DNA from: Oscillospiraceae bacterium
GTDB lineage: Bacteria; Bacillota; Clostridia; Oscillospirales; Acutalibacteraceae
Reading direction: 5' to 3'
Assembly: GCA_031273775.1 (NCBI GenBank)
Contig: JAISRF010000236.1
Span: 1 to 5,934 of the forward strand
Length of the DNA stretch: 5,934 bases
Shown: positions 1 through 4,856 of the stretch, piece after piece
Position numbering within the stretch: position 1 is the first letter of the stretch
How the letters are laid out: each line of letters begins with the position of its first letter
The notes under the pieces: model-generated
The model's input: only the letters and a program-made list of their open reading frames with translations
Database searches by the model: none
What the model was told of the DNA's origin: nothing
Position numbers and translations under genes: made by a program

Positions 1-480
1 CACATTTATGCTCCTGCGGTCGGAATTTCGGTTTGTGGCAAGACCCCCGAGGCTGTTGTAGGGAATGGCGACGATGGTGTTGAACAGCTCAAATACAACA
101 TATATCGCAATCGAAACCGAGATGGTCAGGGGACTGCTCATTCTGAAATTTGTAAAGAGCAGCAGGAGCGTCACCCCCCAGGGCACGGAGTACCACAGGA
201 TAAAAGGACGCATTGTCTCGCCGTTCTTAAACCTTCGGTTAGCCGCCCAGTATCCGATAACCATATCGTTTACCGCGTCCCAAATGGTACCGAGCACAAC
301 GATGATCCCTGCCCGGCCAACACCGATTTTCAGCACGTCGGTGAGGAAAAAGAGATAATAAAGAGTTTTGAACTGGTAAACGAGGTTGAAAGAGGCGGAA
401 AACGCCAAATACCCGAACTTTTCGCCAAAATGGATTTTCGGCGTTTGAACGCTTTCTTCATTGATGTGATGTAAGCTCAC
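1..480 (-). CDS. GPH-family (MelB-like) sugar:cation symporter, N-terminal part
   Basis: This is the first 160 codons of a 12-TM MFS-type transporter of the glycoside-pentoside-hexuronide family; the C-terminal two thirds lie beyond the left edge. The frame is open from a GTG at 480-478, which is preceded by AAAAGGAG (plus-strand 491-498) at 10-nt spacing. No in-frame ATG occurs until residue 73, inside a conserved motif, so GTG is the likely start. Visible are an FGEKFGYLAF entry to helix 1 (about residues 18-27), the helix-2 motif WDAVNDMVIGY (67-77), a basic loop with MRPFILW (90-96), and IPYNSLGG (139-146) followed by the polar R-N-S-D-R-R-S loop. D68 and D72 line up with the two helix-2 aspartates that bind the coupling cation in MelB, so cation symport is likely. 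The usual Pro after ND is Met here. Substrate cannot be told; sugars or glycosides are typical. It sits in the inner membrane and is transcribed away from the DUF6514-like gene. Confidence 0.88.
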   Translation of the reverse strand, partial: MSLHHINEESVQTPKIHFGEKFGYLAFSASFNLVYQFKTLYYLFFLTDVLKIGVGRAGIIVVLGTIWDAVNDMVIGYWAANRRFKNGETMRPFILWYSVPWGVTLLLLFTNFRMSSPLTISVSIAIYVVFELFNTIVAIPYNSLGGLATNRNSDRRSINV

Positions 481-649
481 TGATCGTTGACTCCTTTTGC
501 GCGTTTTTCTACGTTCCCTGACCGTTGTTCCCCCTCTGTAACGTTTGTGAAATTATGGCGAAAAAAGGATGATTCGATCGGGGTGTACCGCGCGATTTTT
601 GACTGAGATACAATGTTCTTGCAAAAATCAATCAAGGAAGTGTATTTTA
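481..649. other. Divergent intergenic region, transporter and DUF6514-like gene
   Basis: This 169-bp stretch must hold the promoters for the leftward transporter and the rightward small gene, but none is clear. On the plus strand TACAAT (609-614) could be a -10 about 35 nt before the small gene, yet no -35 lies 16-18 bp upstream. On the minus strand CATAAT (in the complement of 551-560) likewise lacks a good -35. An AACGTT palindrome lies near 540-546, but it does not match a catabolite-repression (cre) site well. Regulator-dependent promoters would fit such weak matches, though that is inference. Confidence 0.4.
491..498 (-). promoter_or_regulatory. Ribosome binding site for the GPH transporter GTG start
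   Basis: Read on the minus strand this is AAAAGGAG, ten nucleotides before the GTG at 480. It decides the start, because no ATG is available near the N-terminus. Confidence 0.7.
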
Positions 650-901
650 ATGACAGTCACAAATCAGCAAACGGCGACCGGTTACAACCTGCGCATAACC
701 AAAACAAGGTGCTTTGACGAAGACGGGACGGGTTGCGATTTCTACGGAATCGTTCTTGAATCGGGCGGTCAAACAGTATACAGCGCGAACGACATTACCG
801 CGAACGAAGCGGAACTGATTGCGTTGTTGGCCGAAATCGAAAAGGAAGATGTGTCCATACTCCACATACCGGAGCTTGTGGAAGATTTATTGCTTGCTTA
901 G
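650..901 (+). CDS. Small DUF6514-like protein of unknown function
   Basis: This encodes an 83-residue acidic, soluble protein with no signal peptide or membrane segment. The start chosen is the ATG at 650, which has AAGGAAG (634-640) at 9-nt spacing. An upstream in-frame ATG at 569 has no properly spaced ribosome binding site and would add 27 residues (MIRSGCTARF...) unlike the rest. The pattern matches, from memory, the clostridial DUF6514 family: a short beta-rich N-terminus, FYGIVLES (about residues 32-39), a V-x-S-A-N-D-I-T segment (45-52), a helix rich in Leu and Glu, and a closing H-I-P-E-L-V-E-D-L-L tail. No catalytic residues stand out and the family's function is not known to me. It is read alone, between a divergent transporter and a convergent LuxR regulator, and ends 7 bp before a strong hairpin that probably terminates it. 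The family assignment was not tested by a profile search. Confidence 0.75.
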   Translation: MTVTNQQTATGYNLRITKTRCFDEDGTGCDFYGIVLESGGQTVYSANDITANEAELIALLAEIEKEDVSILHIPELVEDLLLA

Positions 902-908
902 CGATACG

Positions 909-954
909 AACCTGTATTCACGGTCGGCACATGCCGACCGTGAATACAGGTTTT
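909..954. terminator. Perfect 21-bp inverted repeat between convergent genes
   Basis: Arms at 909-929 and 932-952 are exact reverse complements separated by only CA; in RNA the innermost pair would open to give a 4-nt loop. The stem holds a GC-rich core (CGGTCGGC). On the plus strand it starts 7 bp after the DUF6514-like stop and runs into TTTT (951-954), making a fair intrinsic terminator with a short U tract. On the minus strand it begins immediately after the luxR TAA (955-953), but the following bases (TTCGTATC) are not a T tract, so termination in that direction would be weak. A bidirectional terminator is the simplest reading. The arms are longer than most terminators need, so a protein-binding or RNA-stabilising role is also possible. 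Confidence 0.7.
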
Positions 955-3532
955 AGAGCAAATTTAGCCTGGTGGCGGTTTGTATTGCTTCCGGAAGGGT
1001 ATTCGCGCCCAATTTAGAGTAGATTATTCCGACATACGTTTTCACCGTGTTGAGGGAAAGATTGTGGTTCGCGGCAATTTCCGACCGGGACAGACCGAGG
1101 TAAATATCCCTTAAAATTTCCACTTCGTTCCCCGACAAGCCGGGGTTGCCGTTTGAATCAGCGGGTTCGCCAAAAAGGTGCTTTGCCACAAAAGAAACTT
1201 GTTTTGCGTAAGAGGAGGCTTTGGTATGGATTTTGTCCAACCACTCCGCCGGTATGGCAAGACCGCGGGACTTCATGGCGTGCGCGGCCAGAGCGCGCAT
1301 ATCCTTCCCCATTTCTATAAAGGGCATGTCAAAGCCCTCGACGACGGAGATTGTATACGCCCGCTCAAGAGCCTTAAGGGCAGTCTCCTTCTCTTTCATA
1401 CGGAACAGACAGACGGCGCGCATCACCTCCAGATCCAGCTGACCGAGGAAATAATAGCTCATACGTTTCTGGAACACCGGCCAGTTTAAGACCGACCACG
1501 CCTCAAAATGGTTTTGCTCCGCGAGCAGCAGCCTGATCCGCGTAATATTTTCCATTTCAAGCTGCACGGCGTTGGCATCCGTGTCTTTATAATCGCACTT
1601 TACGTTATCCGCCGCCAAATCCGGACGCCCGACCGCGGCGTAAAGCCACCCCGCCCCAATCTCGTAATACCGGTGCCCAAGTCTGAATTCCGGGTTTCGG
1701 GACATATCTTTCAAGGACTTTAAATATTGCAGAACAGTTTCAGGATGTCCGCTTCGCAGGGACGTTTTAAGCAGGAACATCAGAGTCCGCAGTTCCACAA
1801 AAATCTGACCTCCCCCGTGGGCGAGCCGGCAAGATTGAAGCGCCTCTCGCTCCGCCGTTTTCATGTCGGCTTTATAATACGCCAGCTCCGCATTCGCAAG
1901 CTCCGACACGCCGCTAAGCAGACCGCATCTGCCTTTAATGGCAAAATGAACCGCGCGGTTGAAATTTTCGTTTCTCTTATCAAACTCCCCTTTTTTGTCT
2001 GTGGGGCCTTGCTGATTGACATAGCTGGACACGAACGCCCCGATGGTTTCTCCCATTTGCAACCCGCCGCTGAGCATATAATATTTATATCCTTCGGCAA
2101 GATACTTTTCCAAATTTTCGGCTCCCGTAACCAGCCCCGCAAACAGATCGTTATAGCCCAGAGTATAATAGCACTCGGACAAAAGCCAGTAGATCTGAGG
2201 AGAACCCTGAACATTTCTGTGTTTTTCTATTACGGATTCAAGCAGATGGACAGAATCCTTAAAACGTTTCAAATCCATATACGCTCGCGCGTTCAGTATG
2301 TATAAATCAACCGCATCGTCATAAGCGCTTTCCGGGATTTTGGCGAGGAGGCCGAGAATAAATTCCGCGGTGGCGCTCATATTTCCGCGCGAATTTCCGC
2401 GCGCCAGGCAAATGCGCCAAATGGCTCCCGCGAGACCCGGCCAATTGCGCGCTTTCTCATAATAGGCGCAGGCGAGCAGATAATCTTCTTTTTCATAGTA
2501 ACAAGCTGCGGCTTTTTGGTACACCCCGAGTCGTTCTTCCTGAGTCAAAATATCCTGCTTGCCGCGCAAAAAAATTTGGTATAAATGGTGAATCCGGACG
2601 GTGTCCGAAAATGAATTGTAGCGTATAAAAGCACTGACGGAAAGGATGTTTTCCAGACTGCTCACGTCCGCCGTTATATCTTGAACCAATTCAAACGGCA
2701 GCCAATCCGGCAGGGAAAGCTTGACCAGATCCTTCTTAACCGCGTCGGGCAGGGACGCGAAAAACGCGCTCTCCATCAGACGATCTATGTTGTGTTTCAT
2801 GGCGGTCAGCGCCTGCTCGGTTTTACGCGCCCCTTCCCGGACTGCCAAAGATATAAGCCGAAGCGCAAAAATCCAGCCTTCGGTTTCCTCACAAATCCGC
2901 TTCAAATCAAACGGTGACAAGCGTATGCCAAGCATGTTAAAATACCCGCCTGTTTCTTCTTCCGAAAAAACCAGATCGGGTTCGCTGATTTTTGTGATGA
3001 GCTCTTTGGTAAGAAGATTCATGGTGTTAAAAGGCGGCTCCGAGCGCGTGGTAATGATGAAAGAAACATGATTTGGCCAGCACTGCAACATGCGCTCAAC
3101 AAAATAAAGAATACGTTTTTCGCTGATTAAGTGGAAGTCCTCCAAAACGACCGCCGTTTTGTGATCGGGTTTTAAGAAAGTCTGGATGGCCGAACGAATT
3201 TGCCCCAGCGCGTGAGAGGTTTCCGGAAACCCGGCGTCATTGAGAACTGACGCAATCTCTGGGTGGATTTGCGCGACCGCTCTTACGAAGTTTTCCCAAA
3301 AACGAACGGTTGAATTGTCGTCTTCGGTCAAATACATCCAAAATGAACGGATGTTCATATCGTTGAGAAAGTTATAAACCGTCGCGGACTTGCCGTAACC
3401 CGCACCGGCGACGATGATGGTCAGGTTTTTTTGGACGGCCTTTTTCAGTAAAGCGTTTAGACGCGGCCGCCGCAAAAACAATGTGCCCTGGGGGGGAGCA
3501 GCGCGGTCGATAAAATCGGCTGAATACAACAT
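953..3532 (-). CDS. MalT-like LuxR-family (LAL) transcriptional regulator, STAND ATPase
   Basis: This 859-residue protein is a full-length large ATP-binding LuxR regulator, close to MalT (about 900 residues) in layout. An N-terminal NTPase has Walker A GAGYGKSA (residues 43-50), an FWMYLTEDDN segment (64-73), Walker B AVVLEDFHLI (127-136) and a sensor-like FIITTRSEPP stretch (158-167). A winged-helix-like region follows, including RIHHLYQIFLRG near 320. The long middle, about 340-750, is alpha-helical with TPR-like repeats (for example YYEKEDYLLACAYYEKA) and probably senses an inducer. The C-terminal 62 residues (about 798-859) are a LuxR helix-turn-helix, with LSGNEVEIL, GLSRSEIA and LSLNTVKTYVGIIYSKLGA. 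By analogy with MalT, ligand and ATP binding would drive oligomerisation and DNA binding. ATG 3532 has GAGG (3540-3543) at 7-nt spacing. It is monocistronic. Its target is unknown: candidates are the nearby transporter, the right-hand operon or distant genes. No frameshift or missing key motif is seen. Confidence 0.93.
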   Translation of the reverse strand: MLYSADFIDRAAPPQGTLFLRRPRLNALLKKAVQKNLTIIVAGAGYGKSATVYNFLNDMNIRSFWMYLTEDDNSTVRFWENFVRAVAQIHPEIASVLNDAGFPETSHALGQIRSAIQTFLKPDHKTAVVLEDFHLISEKRILYFVERMLQCWPNHVSFIITTRSEPPFNTMNLLTKELITKISEPDLVFSEEETGGYFNMLGIRLSPFDLKRICEETEGWIFALRLISLAVREGARKTEQALTAMKHNIDRLMESAFFASLPDAVKKDLVKLSLPDWLPFELVQDITADVSSLENILSVSAFIRYNSFSDTVRIHHLYQIFLRGKQDILTQEERLGVYQKAAACYYEKEDYLLACAYYEKARNWPGLAGAIWRICLARGNSRGNMSATAEFILGLLAKIPESAYDDAVDLYILNARAYMDLKRFKDSVHLLESVIEKHRNVQGSPQIYWLLSECYYTLGYNDLFAGLVTGAENLEKYLAEGYKYYMLSGGLQMGETIGAFVSSYVNQQGPTDKKGEFDKRNENFNRAVHFAIKGRCGLLSGVSELANAELAYYKADMKTAEREALQSCRLAHGGGQIFVELRTLMFLLKTSLRSGHPETVLQYLKSLKDMSRNPEFRLGHRYYEIGAGWLYAAVGRPDLAADNVKCDYKDTDANAVQLEMENITRIRLLLAEQNHFEAWSVLNWPVFQKRMSYYFLGQLDLEVMRAVCLFRMKEKETALKALERAYTISVVEGFDMPFIEMGKDMRALAAHAMKSRGLAIPAEWLDKIHTKASSYAKQVSFVAKHLFGEPADSNGNPGLSGNEVEILRDIYLGLSRSEIAANHNLSLNTVKTYVGIIYSKLGANTLPEAIQTATRLNLL

Positions 3533-3539
3533 CCCTTAA

Positions 3540-3543
3540 CCTC
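3540..3543 (-). promoter_or_regulatory. Ribosome binding site of the LuxR regulator
   Basis: On the minus strand ACGAGG is followed by seven bases and then ATG (3532-3530). This supports the chosen start and the complete N-terminus before the Walker A motif. Confidence 0.6.
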
Positions 3544-3561
3544 GTAAATTTTACTTTCCGG

Positions 3562-3579
3562 GCGAACACAAGGGTTCGC
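3562..3579 (-). promoter_or_regulatory. Small hairpin in the luxR leader
   Basis: GCGAAC (3562-3567) and GTTCGC (3574-3579) form a 6-bp perfect stem with a 6-nt loop in the predicted 5' leader of the regulator, about 30 nt before its start codon. No T tract follows, so it is not a terminator. It could affect mRNA stability or translation, or be chance. Confidence 0.3.
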
Positions 3580-3646
3580 TCATTAAATTTTCGACTCAAA
3601 ACAAAAACAAGGGATTACCTCAAGTAAAGCTATGTTTTCAAGCGTC

Positions 3647-3675
3647 ATTATACGCCGTTTTCAACCACTAATCAA
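3647..3675 (-). promoter_or_regulatory. Sigma-A type promoter of the LuxR regulator
   Basis: On the minus strand there is TTGATT (-35; complement of 3670-3675), a 17-bp spacer, and a perfect TATAAT (-10; complement of 3647-3652). The start of transcription would be near 3640, giving a leader of about 107 nt before the ATG at 3532. The hexamers and spacing match the housekeeping sigma factor well. Confidence 0.75.
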
Positions 3676-3687
3676 CATAAAAGTCTG

Positions 3688-3707
3688 TTTGTTAACAATT
3701 TGTTTAC
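3688..3707. repeat. Two direct repeats TTTGTT(A/T)AC, 11 bp apart
   Basis: TTTGTTAAC (3688-3696) and TTTGTTTAC (3699-3707) differ at one base and have an 11-bp period, which is about one helical turn. The first also contains the palindrome TTGTTAACAA (3689-3698). They lie upstream of the luxR promoter, centred about 50-65 bp before the predicted transcription start, where activators often bind. The region is AT-rich, so chance is possible. Confidence 0.35.
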
Positions 3708-3758
3708 TCATGCGTTTATTTTTTACAACAGATACGCCGATACTTGCCGCAGTGTATT

Positions 3759-3824
3759 TCATTGAAACTGCGACTCAAACAGGTCGCGGTAAAACGCGCC
3801 GTTTGCCATTAGTGCGTCATGACT
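3759..3824 (-). pseudogene. C-terminal relic of an ABC exporter
   Basis: On the minus strand the bases from 3824 to 3762 encode 21 residues and end at a TGA (3761-3759). They read S-H-D-A-L-M-A-N, then GAFYRDLFESQFQ. This is the typical last segment of fused membrane-ATPase ABC exporters, whose nucleotide-binding domains end in patterns such as G(T/S)H-D/E-E-L-M-x-x-G-G-F-Y-x-x-L-Y-x-S-Q-F. Upstream of the Ser the frame reads ...T-C-P-L with no trace of the H-loop histidine, the D-loop or the Walker B region, so the gene body is gone. The resemblance is from memory of the family, not a search. It implies that an ABC exporter gene once lay here and was removed by a deletion ending near 3825, next to the promoter of the right-hand operon. 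It should have no product. A plus-strand reading frame across the same bases (3632-3826) shows no family resemblance and is probably a shadow. Confidence 0.62.
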
Positions 3825-3842
3825 GAGGGGACAAGTTAAAAG

Positions 3843-3871
3843 TTGACAAGCAACGTCGGTTGTGGTATGCT
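3843..3871 (+). promoter_or_regulatory. Sigma-A type promoter of the DUF6106-acpS-araM operon
   Basis: There is a perfect -35 TTGACA (3843-3848), a 17-bp spacer and TATGCT (3866-3871) as -10, with TGG just before it giving an extended -10. Transcription would start near 3878, about 27 nt before the ATG at 3905. The strong match suggests constitutive expression, as expected for the essential gene acpS. Confidence 0.8.
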
Positions 3872-3904
3872 TAGCTCAAATCAAATATTGGAAGGGACAC
3901 GTTT

Positions 3905-4423
3905 ATGGACACGTTTTTTGAACAAATTGTTCCCATGAAAAAAACCGGCTCTCAGCTGGCCGCGGCGGTCGCGCTGTGGCTTGCCGCGGGCTTGATTGCG
4001 GCTGCTTCCCTGTTGATATTCATCGGTTACGTTGGTGTTTTCGCCGTTGTAATCGCGGGCGGGGCAGGCTACGGCGCGTGGTTTCTCTCCGGCAATTTCA
4101 GCGTGGAATACGAATATTCGGTCACCAACGGATTTTTTGACATAGACCGGATTGTCGCCCGCCGCCGTCGCAGGCGCGCTCTTTCTTTCGAATGCAAAGA
4201 CGTGGAGGCAATCGGCAAATACAACCCCGTCGAACATCAGAACCGCAATTATCAAAAGCGCGTAATCGCCGGTAACGTGGAGGAAAACACGTGGTATCTT
4301 ACTTTCCGGCACAAAGAATTCGGGCAGACTCTGGTAGTGTTCCAGCCCGACGGCAGGGTGCTGGAAGCGGTAAAAAAAGCACTCCCCCGGCTGGTGGCGA
4401 AAGATGCTTTCGGTTGGAATTGA
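3905..4423 (+). CDS. DUF6106-like membrane protein of unknown function
   Basis: This encodes 172 residues. A short N-terminal stretch (MDTFFEQIVPMKKTG) precedes two hydrophobic helices at about residues 17-40 and 42-61, followed by a cytoplasmic or extracytoplasmic soluble part of about 110 residues. The soluble part opens with VEYEYSVTNGFFDIDRIVA (67-85), then six consecutive arginines (86-91), then LSFECKDVEAIGKYNP. This fits my memory of clostridial DUF6106 proteins, which share the MDTF(I/F)EQIV start, the paired helices and the EYxVTNGxxDIDKI segment. The strand-rich tail (TWYLTFRHKE, QTLVVFQPDG) resembles a small PH-like membrane-associated fold, but that is only an impression. The positive-inside rule puts the arginine-rich side in the cytoplasm. 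ATG 3905 is backed by GGAAGGGA (3890-3897) with 7-nt spacing. Its last 20 bases overlap acpS, so the two are co-transcribed and perhaps translationally coupled. No function is assigned. Confidence 0.82.
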   Translation: MDTFFEQIVPMKKTGSQLAAAVALWLAAGLIAAASLLIFIGYVGVFAVVIAGGAGYGAWFLSGNFSVEYEYSVTNGFFDIDRIVARRRRRRALSFECKDVEAIGKYNPVEHQNRNYQKRVIAGNVEENTWYLTFRHKEFGQTLVVFQPDGRVLEAVKKALPRLVAKDAFGWN

Positions 4424-4763
4424 TTTGGTTGAAATCGACCGTATTCGCCGTTCACTTCAAAGCCCCCGGTTTTTAACCTTTGTCTACGGGGCAGAGGAGC
4501 GGGCGGAGCTTTGCGCACGCGGCATGCCCCCGCAGTCTTTGGCCGCGGCGTTTGCCGCCAAAGAGGCTTTTGGCAAGGCGCTTTCAACCGGTGTCGCCGG
4601 TTTCTATCTCCGAGAGGTTCAGCTTCTTCACCGGGACAATGGTGCGCCGTATCTTTATCTTTGTGGAAAAGCTCTGCATATTTCCGAAGAACGCCGCCTA
4701 CAATTTACTGTGAGCGTTTCGCATACCAAGCGGTACGCAACGGCGGTGGTGGTGGCATTTTAA
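4404..4763 (+). CDS. acpS: Holo-[acyl-carrier-protein] synthase
   Basis: This 119-residue enzyme transfers 4'-phosphopantetheine from CoA to the conserved serine of apo-ACP, switching on fatty acid synthesis in the cytoplasm. Family signatures are complete: the N-terminal GIDLVEIDRI (residues 5-14) with the Mg-binding Asp7; AAAFAAKEAFGKAL (47-60) with Glu54 and Lys58; the G-T/S-G type turn (S61-T-G-V); a D-N-G-A-P-Y stretch near 78-83; and VSVSHTKRYATAVVVA (103-118) with His107. Length matches the usual 115-125 residues for AcpS trimers. The start at 4404 places the GID motif at residue 5, as in other AcpS proteins. No strong Shine-Dalgarno precedes it, and the start lies 20 bp inside the DUF6106-like gene, so translation by coupling is likely. 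In many Firmicutes acpS precedes nnr or alr; here a glycerol-1-phosphate dehydrogenase follows. Confidence 0.96.
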   Translation: MLSVGIDLVEIDRIRRSLQSPRFLTFVYGAEERAELCARGMPPQSLAAAFAAKEAFGKALSTGVAGFYLREVQLLHRDNGAPYLYLCGKALHISEERRLQFTVSVSHTKRYATAVVVAF

Positions 4764-4856
4764 AATGATCATCCGAAGAAATGACCGGCGCAGCAAAGGA
4801 ATACGGGTTTATCATGTCCTACAATGGATTAAAGCTTGAAACGGAGTGCTGATATC
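4764..4856 (+). other. Gap between acpS and araM
   Basis: This 93-bp stretch shows no hairpin followed by a T tract and no clear promoter, so araM is probably read through from acpS. GGAG (4843-4846), ten bases before ATG 4857, is the araM ribosome binding site. A 23-codon open frame (4781-4852) ends 4 bp before the araM start, but it has no ribosome binding site of its own and no known family resemblance. Confidence 0.5.

Noticed and set aside
532..552. A catabolite-repression (cre) operator around TGTAACGTTTGTGA
   Set aside because: The central CG is offset from the consensus and the right half does not match, so the likeness is only partial.
599..614. A promoter formed by TTGACT (599-604) and TACAAT (609-614)
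   Set aside because: The two hexamers are only 4 bp apart, far from the 16-18 bp required; no other -35 fits TACAAT.
569..649. An N-terminal extension of the DUF6514-like gene from the ATG at 569
   Set aside because: That ATG directly abuts its only purine run, leaving no spacing for a ribosome binding site, and the 27 extra residues look unlike the family. The ATG at 650 has AAGGAAG at 9 nt.
1727..2305. A long plus-strand frame (192 codons) inside the LuxR regulator
   Set aside because: It is antisense to a complete, motif-rich coding sequence and has no recognisable domains; it is a shadow of that gene.
3632..3826. A 64-residue plus-strand reading frame in the divergent intergenic region
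   Set aside because: It has no ribosome binding site, overlaps the luxR promoter, and its C-terminal part is antisense to the recognisable ABC exporter relic.
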